From NCBI GenBank assembly GCA_002450095.1, contig DJYK01000036.1, forward strand, positions 31,180 to 95,179: a stretch of DNA of 64,000 bases, in the 5' to 3' direction. This DNA is from Mageeibacillus sp. UBA6980 (GTDB taxonomy: Bacteria; Bacillota; Clostridia; Saccharofermentanales; Saccharofermentanaceae). The notes beneath the pieces were generated by a model that saw only the letters and a list, made by a program, of their open reading frames with translations, ran no database searches and was not told where the DNA came from. The position numbers were made by a program, and so were the translations under genes. Position 1 is the first letter of the stretch. Each line of letters begins with the position of its first letter. Positions 41,016 through 50,703 of the stretch are shown one piece after another.

Positions 41016-42377
41016 TTATCTTTCATCCATCGGAGTGTATTCCTGTCTCGGTTGAACTGCTTTATATGCAGGACGTATTATCTTGCCGGCATTATTGAGT
41101 TCTTCGATCCTGTGAGCAGACCATCCCGAGATCCTTGCTATCGCGAACAGGGGAGTATAGAACTCCAAAGGAAGATTCAGCATCGAATAAACGAATCCCG
41201 AATAGAAATCGATATTGGCGGATACACCCTTGTAGATGTGACGCTGTTCAGTGATGAGCTTCGCTGCGATTCTCTCGACATCTGAATAGAGTTTGAACTC
41301 CTTGGTCTTATGCTTCTCGATGGAGAGTTTCTCAACAAATGACTTGAAGATCATCGCACGGGGATCGGAGATGGAATAAACGGCATGACCCATACCGTAA
41401 ACGACTCCGGCATTATCGAATGCTTCCTTGTGGAGGATCTTGTTAAGATAAGCGGTAAGTTCCTCTTCATCGCCCCAGTCTTTTACGTTCTTCTTGATGT
41501 CTGTAAACATCTGCATTACCTTGATGTTCGCTCCGCCGTGCTTGGGTCCCTTAAGTGAAGAGATAGCCGCTGAGATTGCAGCATATGTATCCGTACCCGA
41601 TGAAGTGACAACGTGAGTTGTGAATGATGAGTTGTTACCGCCGCCGTGCTCTGCATGAAGTACGAGCGAGAGGTCGAGTATCTGCGCTTCAAGAGGAGAG
41701 AACTTATTGTCCGGACGGAGCATATAAAGAATGTTCTCTGCTGTGGACAGGTTAGCTCTGGGTCTGTGGATATACAGGCTCTTGTTATCGTTGTAGTAGA
41801 TCTTGGCAGCATATGAATAAGCTGCGAGCATGGGAAACATGGCGATCAGTTCAAGAGACTGACGCAGTACGTTCGGGATCGATGTGTCGTTTGCATTGTG
41901 GTCGTAAGAATAAAGTGTGAGAACGGCACGCTGCAGATTGTTCATGATGTCGTTGCTCGGAGCCTTCATGATTACGTCTCTTACGAAGTTCTTGGGAAGA
42001 GCATCCCTGTAGTTCGCAAGGATTATCATGAAATCGAGAAGCTCACGCTCATTAGGAAGCTTACCGAAAAGGAGGAGGTAGGTGACCTCTTCAAATCCGT
42101 TGTGTCTTCCTGTTGACGTTATGCCGTCAGCTATCTTATGAACGTCGATGCCTCTGTAGTAGAGCTCACCGTCGCAGGATACTTCCTCGCCGTCAACGAT
42201 CTTCTTTGATACTATCTCGGAAATCTGTGTCAGACCGGTAAGGACGCCCTTACCGTTGAGGTCGCGCAGACCCCTGTTAACCTTGTTCTTAGTATAGAGT
42301 TCTGAATCGATTTTGTTGCTCTCGCACATGACGGCGAGTTCTTTGATCTCGGGGGTAAGTTTTGAAAACTTATTCAT
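41016..42377 (-). CDS. Citrate synthase
   Basis: Condenses oxaloacetate and acetyl-CoA to citrate, here probably to supply 2-oxoglutarate for glutamate. 453 residues with the catalytic residues in LHAEHGGGNNSS (first His), GMGHAVYSISDPRA (second His) and NIDFYSGFVY (Asp). An N-terminal extension of about 60 residues precedes the core, as in clostridial enzymes. AGGAGG lies upstream of the ATG. TTGATA-N17-TAAAGT on the minus strand is a promoter candidate. It diverges from the PutP-like gene; no aconitase or isocitrate dehydrogenase is in view. Confidence 0.93.
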   Translation of the reverse strand: MNKFSKLTPEIKELAVMCESNKIDSELYTKNKVNRGLRDLNGKGVLTGLTQISEIVSKKIVDGEEVSCDGELYYRGIDVHKIADGITSTGRHNGFEEVTYLLLFGKLPNERELLDFMIILANYRDALPKNFVRDVIMKAPSNDIMNNLQRAVLTLYSYDHNANDTSIPNVLRQSLELIAMFPMLAAYSYAAKIYYNDNKSLYIHRPRANLSTAENILYMLRPDNKFSPLEAQILDLSLVLHAEHGGGNNSSFTTHVVTSSGTDTYAAISAAISSLKGPKHGGANIKVMQMFTDIKKNVKDWGDEEELTAYLNKILHKEAFDNAGVVYGMGHAVYSISDPRAMIFKSFVEKLSIEKHKTKEFKLYSDVERIAAKLITEQRHIYKGVSANIDFYSGFVYSMLNLPLEFYTPLFAIARISGWSAHRIEELNNAGKIIRPAYKAVQPRQEYTPMDER

Positions 42378-42474
42378 AAGTAGTCTTGCCTCCTAATTCA
42401 TAATATCTTGAAATTTAACTTTACAATAATATTTATCATTTATCAATTTGACTGGCAGTTCAAATGAGTGAAAC

Positions 42475-42503
42475 TTGTGGCATTTACTTTAATTTGATAA
42501 AAT
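42475..42503 (+). promoter_or_regulatory. Promoter of the PutP-like gene
   Basis: TTGTGG (42475-42480), a 17-base spacer ending in TGA (extended -10), then TAAAAT (42498-42503). Confidence 0.5.
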
Positions 42504-42535
42504 CTCAAAGTTAATTTAAAAACAGGAGCATTTTT

Positions 42536-44077
42536 ATGAGTTCGATCAGTATTTGTATTCTTATAACAATCATTTGTTATCTGTTAATGATGATCGTTGT
42601 CGGAGCGATCTTCAGCAAGAAAAATAAGAATTCCGACGATTTCTATCTCGGCGGCAGACACTTAGGACCTCTTGTAACCGCCATGAGTGCAGAAGCTTCG
42701 GATATGAGTTCTTGGCTTCTTATGGGGCTTCCGGGTCTGGCTCTGATTACGGGTCTTGCCGAGGCTTCGTGGACTGCCATAGGTCTTGCCATCGGTACTT
42801 ACCTTAACTGGCTGTTTGTTGCGAAGAGGCTCAGGATCTACACGAAGCAGCTGAACGCGGTAACCATACCCGACTTTTTTGCTAAAAGATTCGGTGATAA
42901 GAAAAATATCATCACTTTGATCTCAGCCGTATTTATCGTTGTATTCTTTGTTCCTTATACCGCATCGGGATTCGTCGGCTGCGGTAAGCTCTTTTCTTCG
43001 ATATTCGGGATCGATTATATGACTGCCATGATCATCTGTGCGGCAGTAATCATTTTGTACTGCACTCTGGGTGGATTTCTCGCGGCGTCTACGACCGACT
43101 TTATACAGAGCATTATCATGTCCGTAGCGCTCGTTGTAGTTCTCGGATTCTCCTTTAAGGTAGCAGGTCTTGATAACATCATCGACAATGTAAAGAATAT
43201 CGACGGTTACCTTAATATCTTCCAGGGATGTGACGTTAATTCCGGAACGGTAGGTTCCTACGGAGCGTTGCCGATCGCATCGACTCTCGCTTGGGGACTC
43301 GGATACTTCGGTATGCCTCATATCATATTGAGATTCATGGCTATCGAGGATGAGAAGAAACTTCATATTTCTCGAAGAGTCGGTTCGATATGGGTCGTTA
43401 TATCCATGGGTGTCGCGATCTTTATAGGTGTGTGCGGATATACCCTGATGAAAAACGGAATCGTTCCTTCCTATGCCACAAATGCCGATGCCGAGCGTAT
43501 CATTGTCGATGTTGCTCAGAAGATCTCAAGCTACGGTATCCTTCCTGCCATAGTGGGAGGTGTTATCCTCGCAGGTATTCTTGCATCTGCAATGTCCACG
43601 GCTGATTCTCAGCTCCTTGCCGCTTCTTCCTCGGTAACACAGAATATCCTTCAGGATTTCTTCCATATCAAACTCTCCGAGAAAGCTTCCATAATGCTTG
43701 CAAGGATTATGGTCATCATTATATCTGTCGTTGCCATCTTCCTTGCAACGAACCCTGATTCTTCCGTGTTCAGGATCGTATCTTTTGCATGGGCGGGATT
43801 CGGTGCGACATTCGGACCTGCGGTTCTGTTTGCCTTGTTCTGGAAGCGTGCCAACAAGTGGGGAATACTCACGGGTATGCTCGGGGGAGGCATTCTCATC
43901 TTTATATGGAAGTTTGTTATCAGAGTTCAGTTCGCAGATACCTGGCTCAACATCTATGAGCTTCTTCCCGCATTTCTCTTTAATGCAGTTCTTGTAATTG
44001 TTGTATCACTTATTACAAGCGAACCCGACAAAGAGATCACCGATGAGTTTGACCGCGTAACGGCGCAGTGTAAGTAA
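42536..44077 (+). CDS. putP: Sodium/proline symporter (SSS family)
   Basis: Na+-driven uptake of proline or a related solute. 513 residues with about 13 helices. Signature segments FYLGGRHLGPLVTAMSAEAS, MSSWLLMGLPGLA and the TM8 Na+ site region (ILASAMSTADSQLLAASSS) match PutP closely. The site CAGGAG lies before the ATG. A bidirectional terminator follows. Proline metabolism is also represented by proC at 45964. The substrate is inferred by similarity. Confidence 0.9.
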   Translation: MSSISICILITIICYLLMMIVVGAIFSKKNKNSDDFYLGGRHLGPLVTAMSAEASDMSSWLLMGLPGLALITGLAEASWTAIGLAIGTYLNWLFVAKRLRIYTKQLNAVTIPDFFAKRFGDKKNIITLISAVFIVVFFVPYTASGFVGCGKLFSSIFGIDYMTAMIICAAVIILYCTLGGFLAASTTDFIQSIIMSVALVVVLGFSFKVAGLDNIIDNVKNIDGYLNIFQGCDVNSGTVGSYGALPIASTLAWGLGYFGMPHIILRFMAIEDEKKLHISRRVGSIWVVISMGVAIFIGVCGYTLMKNGIVPSYATNADAERIIVDVAQKISSYGILPAIVGGVILAGILASAMSTADSQLLAASSSVTQNILQDFFHIKLSEKASIMLARIMVIIISVVAIFLATNPDSSVFRIVSFAWAGFGATFGPAVLFALFWKRANKWGILTGMLGGGILIFIWKFVIRVQFADTWLNIYELLPAFLFNAVLVIVVSLITSEPDKEITDEFDRVTAQCK

Positions 44078-44108
44078 TCCGGGACTCTAATAACCTAATA
44101 CAGATCAG

Positions 44109-44146
44109 AAACGGCGGTTTTCAGATAAGAAAGCCGCCGTTTATTC
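44109..44146. terminator. Bidirectional terminator between the PutP-like and SDR genes
   Basis: AAACGGCGG (44109-44117) pairs with CCGCCGTTT (44134-44142), extended inwards to about 14 pairs around a six-base loop. T-rich sequence follows on both strands. The SDR stop codon lies inside the hairpin. Confidence 0.82.
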
Positions 44147-44813
44147 CTATTATCTGTCCTGTTATAAAGGAAGAACTGTCGAGTGACAGATCGTATATCA
44201 CGTTGGCCACATCCTGAGGTCGGCCGAGTCTTTGAAGGGGAGTGTCATACATCAATGCTTTCTTGTCTTCATCGGAAAATGACTTCATCATATCAGTGTC
44301 TATTACTCCGGGTGAAACTGCATTGACTCTGATACCCGAAGGACCGAGTTCTTTGGCGAGCGATTTAACATAAGCGTCGAGGGCTCCCTTGGAAGCGGAA
44401 TAAAGTGATTCGCATGAAGCCCCGGTCTGTCCCCACATTGAAGAGACCGCTGTTATGACTCCCTTGCGGTTATGGACCATGGAAGGTATCACTTCGTTAC
44501 AGACGGCAAAGAATCCTCCGAAATTGGTATTCATGATGTGAAGATAGTCATTGTAAGAAAAATCCGTACAAAGTCCCGTAAGGCTGATGCCAGCACAGTA
44601 CACCAACATGTCAACGGGTCCGTATTCGCCCGTAACGTCCCTGATCCCGTTCCTGATCTGATCGATGTCCTCGATGTCGGCTTTTATGCCGTAACCCATA
44701 GTCCCGGGGGCATGTTTATAGAAATAACTGACGTTGTATCCGTTACTAAGGAAGACTTCCACCGTAGAAGCTCCTATGCCTCTCGATCCTCCTGCTACGA
44801 GTACATGTGACAT
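44121..44813 (-). CDS. Short-chain dehydrogenase/reductase, FabG-like
   Basis: 230 residues. The NAD(P) fold starts GGSRGIGAST (G-x3-G-x-G); the catalytic tetrad contains Ser in VSSMWGQ, and Tyr and Lys in YSASKGALD. PG in SPGVIDTDM follows. It resembles 3-oxoacyl-ACP reductase (FabG), but it is away from fatty-acid genes, so the substrate is open. The last four codons lie in the terminator stem. Confidence 0.85.
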   Translation of the reverse strand: MSHVLVAGGSRGIGASTVEVFLSNGYNVSYFYKHAPGTMGYGIKADIEDIDQIRNGIRDVTGEYGPVDMLVYCAGISLTGLCTDFSYNDYLHIMNTNFGGFFAVCNEVIPSMVHNRKGVITAVSSMWGQTGASCESLYSASKGALDAYVKSLAKELGPSGIRVNAVSPGVIDTDMMKSFSDEDKKALMYDTPLQRLGRPQDVANVIYDLSLDSSSFITGQIIGINGGFLI

Positions 44814-44909
44814 ATAAATACCTCATTCTCGGATTTACATAAAGCATAAAATAGTTGATACAAATATGCAAATATATTAAGATAATTCGACCAAAGGAAG
44901 GTAATCGAT

Positions 44910-45701
44910 ATGTCAGAGAATGAGAACGAGCAAGCGGAATACGAACGCGCCCTGGAAGTACTTAACAGATCCAAGGGTGAACGCGTTAAAAAGATAAAAG
45001 AGCAGAAGAAACAGAAGAAACAAAAGGAGAAGGAGCATTCTTCCGAGAAAGGGAGCGGATTTTGGTCCAAGTGCAAAAAGGATCCTATCATTCCCGCAGC
45101 CATCCTTATCCTTATCGCGGCAGTTGTCTTCTTTGTGATCAGAGTCATAGTGCCGATGTTCTCGGTCAAGACTCTCGGCATTACCATTGACGAGTACAGA
45201 GAGCAGTATGCTTCGGGAAGTATATATAATTCCGCTTTGATGCCTTATGATTTTGCAATTCCGGAAGTAACAATGACGGAAGGTACGAATGTTGCGTTGA
45301 CCGCGGCCGCCGAATCGAGGAGCAAGGCAGAGAACCGCCTTATGTATTTTACGGCCGTCATCCCGAACACATCCACTGATTTCGGAACCGGGATACAGGG
45401 AAGTGTAAGAAAGTCAGACGGTAAGATCACGGCAATGAGGGTCATGGCAGGCTTCAGACCCGAATACGTTCAGGATACAAGTTATATGAGCTTCCTTGTC
45501 CTTTACTTCGGAAGTTATCTTCAGGGTTTTATCCCGGATGTGTCCGATCAGGATATACAGAATCTTATACTTGATGCCATCAATCAGATGCAGAGCGGAG
45601 AATATATAATAAGACAGGATCTCGCATATAAGATATCGGTGGTCAATAATGAATCGGTAACATATATCGCATTCGATATAATGCCTTCGGCTAACGTTTG
45701 A
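44910..45701 (+). CDS. Unknown single-pass membrane protein with a basic N-terminus
   Basis: 263 residues. The first 60 are charged and rich in Lys/Glu (KEQKKQKKQKEKEH), predicted helical. A single membrane segment lies at about 68-92; the outer part has no cysteines and no motif that I recognise. The outside region has an N-terminal helix (ITIDEYREQYAS) then beta-strands. AAGGAAGG precedes the ATG. A terminator follows, so it is a single-gene unit. Confidence 0.75.
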   Translation: MSENENEQAEYERALEVLNRSKGERVKKIKEQKKQKKQKEKEHSSEKGSGFWSKCKKDPIIPAAILILIAAVVFFVIRVIVPMFSVKTLGITIDEYREQYASGSIYNSALMPYDFAIPEVTMTEGTNVALTAAAESRSKAENRLMYFTAVIPNTSTDFGTGIQGSVRKSDGKITAMRVMAGFRPEYVQDTSYMSFLVLYFGSYLQGFIPDVSDQDIQNLILDAINQMQSGEYIIRQDLAYKISVVNNESVTYIAFDIMPSANV

Positions 45702-45707
45702 TCTTCG

Positions 45708-45738
45708 GCCCTGATGGTTTATCCTCAGGGCTTTTTTA
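45708..45738 (+). terminator. Terminator after the unknown membrane protein
   Basis: Seven-bp stem GCCCTGA/TCAGGGC with a ten-base loop and six T. Confidence 0.88.
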
Positions 45739-45749
45739 TTGCAATTGAA

Positions 45750-45795
45750 AGGAGTTGTGAAACCCTCTGTATCAGTCGAGGTCTTCACAACTCCT
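45750..45795 (-). terminator. Hairpin downstream of tRNA-Trp
   Basis: A 12-bp perfect stem, AGGAGTTGTGAA/TTCACAACTCCT, with inner CCTC/GAGG pairs. On the minus strand it is followed by TTTCAATTG, so it is a probable but weak terminator for tRNA-Trp. Confidence 0.55.
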
Positions 45796-45801
45796 GTTGT
45801 C

Positions 45802-45876
45802 TGGCAGGGGAGACACGATTCGAACGCGCAACCGGCGGTTTTGGAGACCGCTGCTCTACCGTTGAGCCACTCCCCT
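45802..45876 (-). tRNA. tRNA-Trp (CCA)
   Basis: Minus-strand cloverleaf: acceptor AGGGGAG/CTCCCCT, anticodon CCA (45844-45842), T arm GTTCGAATC, encoded CCA at 45804-45802. It has its own promoter (45890-45918) and a hairpin downstream. Confidence 0.96.
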
Positions 45877-45889
45877 GTACGCAACGGAT

Positions 45890-45918
45890 AGTTTACTCAA
45901 CCGTTTGCAACCTGTCAA
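45890..45918 (-). promoter_or_regulatory. tRNA-Trp promoter
   Basis: TTGACA (45918-45913), a 17-base spacer, then TAAACT (45895-45890). It overlaps the divergent proC promoter by 14 bases, so the two compete for polymerase. Confidence 0.72.
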
Positions 45919-45933
45919 GTGTAATGTTATTAT
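45905..45933 (+). promoter_or_regulatory. proC operon promoter
   Basis: TTGCAA (45905-45910), a 17-base spacer ending in TGT (extended -10), then TATTAT (45928-45933). Confidence 0.68.
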
Positions 45934-45963
45934 GCTTTTTATATTAAAAAAGAGGTGTTGTCT

Positions 45964-46761
45964 ATGAAGCTTACGGTAATCGGTGCCGGAAATATGGGGC
46001 GTGCCCTGATCAGAGGATTTGTAGAAGGCGGTGTACTTAAGCCTTCCGAAGTTTATGTTTATGACATCATCGAAGAGGCCGCAAGGAATGTGGCTTCGGA
46101 ATATAAGGTCAACTGTTCTTCTGATCCTAATGCCGATGTTAAGGACAGTGATTATGTTCTTATGGCCGTAAAGCCTCAGCACTTTGATGATACTTTGAAG
46201 GGTATCAAAGACGATCTCGGCTCTGAAACAGTCGTTCTCTCGATCGCTGCGGCAGTTACCGTCTCCCGTATCAAAGGGATAATCGGTGACAGGAAGCTCG
46301 TAAGGATAATGCCGAATACTCCCGCACAGGTAGGAAGCGGCGTTTCTGCGGTATGCCCTGTCGGGCTCGATCCGGAACAGACGGATTTTGTACAGAAGCT
46401 TTTCGAGACGTGCGGTATCGTCGTTGTCTGCGATGAGAAGACCCTCGATGCGATCGGATGCGTTTCCGGTACGGGTCCTGCTTATGTGATGCTCTTTATC
46501 GAAGCGATGTCGGATGCAGCGGTAAGCCTTGGGATCAAAAGAGCGGATGCCCTGAAGATCGCTGCCGCTACCGTCGCAGGTTCCGGAAAGCTCTGTCTCG
46601 AGACCGGAGTTCATCCCGCTGTTCTTAAGGATCAGGTTACAAGTCCTGCCGGAACGACTATCGAGGGTGTTATGGCTCTCGAGGAGAACGGTTTCCGTAA
46701 TGCTGTTATCAAGTCAGTAACTGCAGCAGCCGAGAAGACTGCCAGGATGCAGGGGAAATAA
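45964..46761 (+). CDS. proC: Pyrroline-5-carboxylate reductase
   Basis: Last step of proline synthesis, NAD(P)H-dependent. About 265 residues: Rossmann motif VIGAGNMGRALIRGF, AVKPQHFD, IMPNTPAQVGSG and the C-terminal helical signature (VTSPAGTTIEGV). I start at ATG 45964 with AGAGG eight bases upstream; the frame opens three codons earlier at GTG. It overlaps rnhA by one base (TAATG) and heads a four-gene unit that includes ftsK. Confidence 0.94.
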   Translation: MKLTVIGAGNMGRALIRGFVEGGVLKPSEVYVYDIIEEAARNVASEYKVNCSSDPNADVKDSDYVLMAVKPQHFDDTLKGIKDDLGSETVVLSIAAAVTVSRIKGIIGDRKLVRIMPNTPAQVGSGVSAVCPVGLDPEQTDFVQKLFETCGIVVVCDEKTLDAIGCVSGTGPAYVMLFIEAMSDAAVSLGIKRADALKIAAATVAGSGKLCLETGVHPAVLKDQVTSPAGTTIEGVMALEENGFRNAVIKSVTAAAEKTARMQGK

Positions 46762-47216
46762 TGCCGGATATTACCAAGGTGACAATCTATACCGACGGAG
46801 CCTGTTCGGGTAATCCGGGGCCAGGAGGATGGGCTGCGATCCTTTCCTTTGGAAGCGTTAAGCGCGAGATATCGGGCGGAGAGCCTCATACCACAAATAA
46901 CAGGATGGAGTTGATGGCCGTAATAGAGAGCCTTAAGCTCCTGACGCGCCCATGTGTTGTAGATATGTATTCAGACAGTGCTTACGTTGTGAATGCATTT
47001 AATCAGAATTGGATCGTAAACTGGCAGAAAAAGGGCTGGGTAAACAGCGCGAAGAATCCCGTTGCCAATAAAGATCTGTGGGAGATGCTTATCGAACTTT
47101 GTAAGGTTCATAAGGTCACTTTCATCAAGGTCAAAGGTCATGCGGATAATGAGTTCAATAACCGCTGTGACGAGCTCGCCGTTATCGAATCCAAGAAATT
47201 TACGAAGGAATCCTGA
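46761..47216 (+). CDS. rnhA: Ribonuclease HI
   Basis: Cuts RNA in RNA/DNA hybrids. 151 residues with the four catalytic acids: Asp in YTDGACSGNPGPGGW, Glu in RMELMAVI, Asp in YSDSAYV and Asp in RCDELA. The VKGHADNEFNNRCDE loop is present. It is the same length as E. coli RNase HI and lacks an N-terminal hybrid-binding domain. Coupled to proC and to the Nudix gene by TAATG/TGATGG overlaps. Confidence 0.95.
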   Translation: MPDITKVTIYTDGACSGNPGPGGWAAILSFGSVKREISGGEPHTTNNRMELMAVIESLKLLTRPCVVDMYSDSAYVVNAFNQNWIVNWQKKGWVNSAKNPVANKDLWEMLIELCKVHKVTFIKVKGHADNEFNNRCDELAVIESKKFTKES

Positions 47217-47767
47217 TGGAAGAGAAATATCGTAATCTAATTGAAACAACCCGGAAGTCCGAATTGGTCTTTCACGGAAAAGTTTTTGATACAATTGTTA
47301 AGGATGTCACTCTGGCCGACGGGAGCACCGCAAAGCGTGAGATCGTTGTTCATCACGGCGGAGCCTGTGTTATTCCTATAGACGATGACAATAACTGTTA
47401 TATGGTAAGACAGTTCAGAAGTCCTTTCGAGCGTATCCTTCTTGAGGTCCCTGCAGGGAAACTTGAGTACGGTGAGGACCCTATGGCATGTGCCGTAAGA
47501 GAACTTCGGGAGGAGACCGGATTCGAGGCTTCTGAGATTACCGATCTGGGCAAGATGATCGCATCTCCCGGATACGACAGTGAGGTCATATCTTTGTATA
47601 TGGCCAGAGGTTTAAAGCAGGCGGGACAGAGGCTCGACGAAGGAGAATTTCTTAACGTCGAGAAGATACCGTTTCTTACTCTGCTCGATATGGCTCAGAA
47701 GGGTCAGATCTGCGACAGCAAGACGTTAATCTGTATTTATAAGGCAAGCAGGAGACTTGGCATTTGA
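47216..47767 (+). CDS. NUDIX hydrolase, ADP-ribose pyrophosphatase type
   Basis: 183 residues. The Nudix box is complete (GKLEYGEDPMACAVREL then REETGFEA). The N-terminal strand and the FRSPFERILLEVPAGK stretch are typical for ADP-ribose pyrophosphatases such as NudF. The exact nucleotide is not readable. The end overlaps the ftsK start by four bases. Confidence 0.92.
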   Translation: MEEKYRNLIETTRKSELVFHGKVFDTIVKDVTLADGSTAKREIVVHHGGACVIPIDDDNNCYMVRQFRSPFERILLEVPAGKLEYGEDPMACAVRELREETGFEASEITDLGKMIASPGYDSEVISLYMARGLKQAGQRLDEGEFLNVEKIPFLTLLDMAQKGQICDSKTLICIYKASRRLGI

Positions 47768-50691
47768 ACAGTTTTGAAGGAAAAAGAGAAGTAACGGGAA
47801 TAGTTTTATTCTTCTGTGCTATCGCACTTACACTTTTATATTATCTTCCCGCTGAAGTAACAGGTGTATTAGGAGAGCTCATAAGGACTATCGGAGGCGG
47901 ACTTATAGGATCTGCCGCTTTTGTCATACCTGTTTTCCTGTTGTATGCATCTGTTGATTTCTTTATCGAGAAGAGAGCCGGTGTTTCTCCCGTAAGAATC
48001 AGATCGGTCATTATATTCATAATCTGTCTGTCGGCTTTGTTGTCCGTAATCACAGTGGATTTTGTTTATTTCAAGTCTTTATGTATTTCAGAACCCGATC
48101 AGAAGTATAAAGCTTCGACAGCCATAGCCTTGTTATGGAAATCCGGCTCGGATGCTTCCCTGATCACTCCGATCGGCGGCAGTAAGCCTTTGCCCGGAGG
48201 ACTTCTCGGCGGTCTTTTGGCGGTCTCTCTTCATACGGTATGCGGGAAGATCACGTCTATTGTTGCTTTGATCGGATTGATCGCCGCTCAGATAATACTT
48301 GTTTTTCACATCTCGCTTAAGAAGACCGTGGCAAAGACCGCTAAGGCTGTCGGCAATGCCGTCAGAAATTCTTCAGTCAGGAGAAATGAGCAAAGAGTTC
48401 AGAGAAGACCTCAGGCCGATCCTCGAAGACGGCCTCAGGGAAGACCGGTTCAACCGAGTTCAGGTATGAATTCTCCGTTTGTTCAGTCTTCGATGCCGCA
48501 ACGTACAAAACCGTACTTTGATAAGGAGCATCCTTATAACGTTCAAGACCCTTTTAACCGTTCGATGCCCGTGGACAGCCGAACGGGTTTTACGGATGTT
48601 TCCGATCCCGCTTTCGGTGCGAATACAAAAGGTGAGGCGGGTGTCCTTAAATACGGGGAGAAACGTGTAAGCACGGAGTCTCCCTATACTGCAAACGCGG
48701 ATTTCTCCTATGATTCCATGCCGCGCAATGCACATTCGAGACCTTCAAAGAGGCAGATGGATGCTCCGGATTTTCTTAAGATGGATGCGCAGACCGATTT
48801 CTACGATCTGTCGGGCGGAGTATATCCCGGTGAATCGGATTATGGCGATGATTTCAGCACAAAACCTGCGGCCGGCGGATACTATACACCCGAAGACGAT
48901 CTTCCGTATGAGATAACTGATGATTCTCCTTACGATTACAGTGCGGAGCCTGAAAGACCTTCGGTAAGGCCTTCTCATATGCCTCGTGTCTACACGGAAG
49001 AGGTAATGCCTGAGCCTGTTGAAGAGCCGGAAGACGAGCCGTATCTTGATAATACTGTCTCCATCAATAAGACAAATGATGATACCGAAGGGTATTCGAG
49101 GACCGAAGGGAGGATAATCGATACTTCGGCTTCCGAAAAGGCCCCGGGTTCTTCCGTTCAGATCTCTTCCACCTCATCCGTGACCGAAGGAAAGAGGATC
49201 AAGGCTAATCAGTTTAAAAACTATAAGCCGGTTCCGCTCTCGGTTCTGGCACAAGACCCTAATAAGAACAGGAACACCACGGAAAGTGACGAGAAACTTC
49301 GTGAGAAAGCCTCGGCACTTCAGGAGACGCTTAGGACATTCGGTATTACCGATGCCAAGGTTAGTAATATAACTCACGGTCCGGCCATAACAAGATTCGA
49401 AGTTACCATAGGCGCAGGTGTCAAAGTATCCAAGGTCAAATCCTTGGAAGATGACATCGCATTGGCGATGGCTGCAACTGCAGTGCGTATCGAAGCGCCT
49501 ATCCCGGGAAAGCGTGCCATAGGTATAGAGATACCTAATGACAAGACATCAGCCGTTTATTTGAGAACTATTCTCGAGACCAAAGAATTCAGGCAGTCTG
49601 ATCCTATGAACGTCGGTCTCGGTAAGGACATCCCCGGTAAGCCTATCTACTGTAATATCGCCAAGATGCCGCACCTCCTTATTGCCGGTGCGACCGGTTC
49701 CGGTAAGTCCGTGTGCGTAAACTCGATCCTTATGAGCATTTTGTGTAAAGCATCTCCCAAAGATGTCAGGATGATACTCATCGACCCTAAGGTCGTTGAA
49801 CTGTCTGTTTATAACGGAATACCGCATCTACTCATGCCGGTCGTAACCGATATGAAGATCGCGACGGGAGCGCTCAAGTGGGCTGTTGCCGAGATGGAGA
49901 GAAGATATAAGCTCTTTGCAGATAAAGCAGTAAGAAACATGGACGGTTATAATAACTGTCTCGATGATGACGAGGAACCTTTGCCTTTGATCCTAATCAT
50001 AATCGATGAGCTCGCCGATCTGATGGCTGTTGCCAAGAACGAGGTCGAGACACAGATAGGAAGACTCGCGGCGATGGCCAGAGCGGCCGGTATGCATATG
50101 ATCATCGCGACACAGAGACCTTCTGTTGACGTTATTACAGGTGTAATCAAGAGTAATGTTCCTTCGAGGATCGCTTTTGCCGTTGCGTCCGGTGTCGACA
50201 GCCGAACGATCATCGACTCTTACGGTGCTGAGAAACTTCTCGGCAAGGGTGATATGCTCTATGCTCCTCAGTCTGCTCCGAAGCCTTTAAGAGGGCAGGG
50301 AGCATTCGTATCGGACAGTGAGGTAGAGGATGCCGTCAATTACCTTAAAGAGAAGTACGGACCTTTGTATGATCAGAACATAAACGATCAGGTCGAGAGG
50401 ATATCAAGAGGAGAAGGAACGGGGAAGGCGGACGGTGTTTCTGATCCTTCCGTTAATGAGAGTTCCGATGATGACCTGCTTGATGCAGCCGTTGAAGCGG
50501 TCCTTCAGGCAAAGAATGCAAGTATTTCCATTCTTCAAAGACGACTCGGCGTAGGTTATCCGAGAGCGGCAAGACTGGTCGATGTTATGGAACAGAAAGG
50601 TTATATCGGTCCGTTCGAGGGAAGTAAGCCACGTAAAGTCCTTATTACCGAGACTGACTGGATCGAGATAAAGGCCAAAAGAGGCAACTGA
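47764..50691 (+). CDS. ftsK: DNA translocase FtsK/SpoIIIE
   Basis: ATP-driven pump that moves chromosome ends through the division or sporulation septum. 975 residues: four N-terminal membrane helices (to about 190), a linker to about 480 rich in Pro, Arg, Tyr and Asp, the RecA-like motor with Walker A GATGSGKSV and Walker B LILIIIDELADL, and a C-terminal gamma domain (LQRRLGVGYPRAARLVD). The long acidic, Tyr/Pro-rich linker is odd but common in clostridia. Start TTG 47764 is supported by AGGAGA nine bases upstream and by overlap with the Nudix stop. Confidence 0.95.
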   Translation: MNSFEGKREVTGIVLFFCAIALTLLYYLPAEVTGVLGELIRTIGGGLIGSAAFVIPVFLLYASVDFFIEKRAGVSPVRIRSVIIFIICLSALLSVITVDFVYFKSLCISEPDQKYKASTAIALLWKSGSDASLITPIGGSKPLPGGLLGGLLAVSLHTVCGKITSIVALIGLIAAQIILVFHISLKKTVAKTAKAVGNAVRNSSVRRNEQRVQRRPQADPRRRPQGRPVQPSSGMNSPFVQSSMPQRTKPYFDKEHPYNVQDPFNRSMPVDSRTGFTDVSDPAFGANTKGEAGVLKYGEKRVSTESPYTANADFSYDSMPRNAHSRPSKRQMDAPDFLKMDAQTDFYDLSGGVYPGESDYGDDFSTKPAAGGYYTPEDDLPYEITDDSPYDYSAEPERPSVRPSHMPRVYTEEVMPEPVEEPEDEPYLDNTVSINKTNDDTEGYSRTEGRIIDTSASEKAPGSSVQISSTSSVTEGKRIKANQFKNYKPVPLSVLAQDPNKNRNTTESDEKLREKASALQETLRTFGITDAKVSNITHGPAITRFEVTIGAGVKVSKVKSLEDDIALAMAATAVRIEAPIPGKRAIGIEIPNDKTSAVYLRTILETKEFRQSDPMNVGLGKDIPGKPIYCNIAKMPHLLIAGATGSGKSVCVNSILMSILCKASPKDVRMILIDPKVVELSVYNGIPHLLMPVVTDMKIATGALKWAVAEMERRYKLFADKAVRNMDGYNNCLDDDEEPLPLILIIIDELADLMAVAKNEVETQIGRLAAMARAAGMHMIIATQRPSVDVITGVIKSNVPSRIAFAVASGVDSRTIIDSYGAEKLLGKGDMLYAPQSAPKPLRGQGAFVSDSEVEDAVNYLKEKYGPLYDQNINDQVERISRGEGTGKADGVSDPSVNESSDDDLLDAAVEAVLQAKNASISILQRRLGVGYPRAARLVDVMEQKGYIGPFEGSKPRKVLITETDWIEIKAKRGN

Positions 50692-50703
50692 CAGGCTTAT
50701 CAT

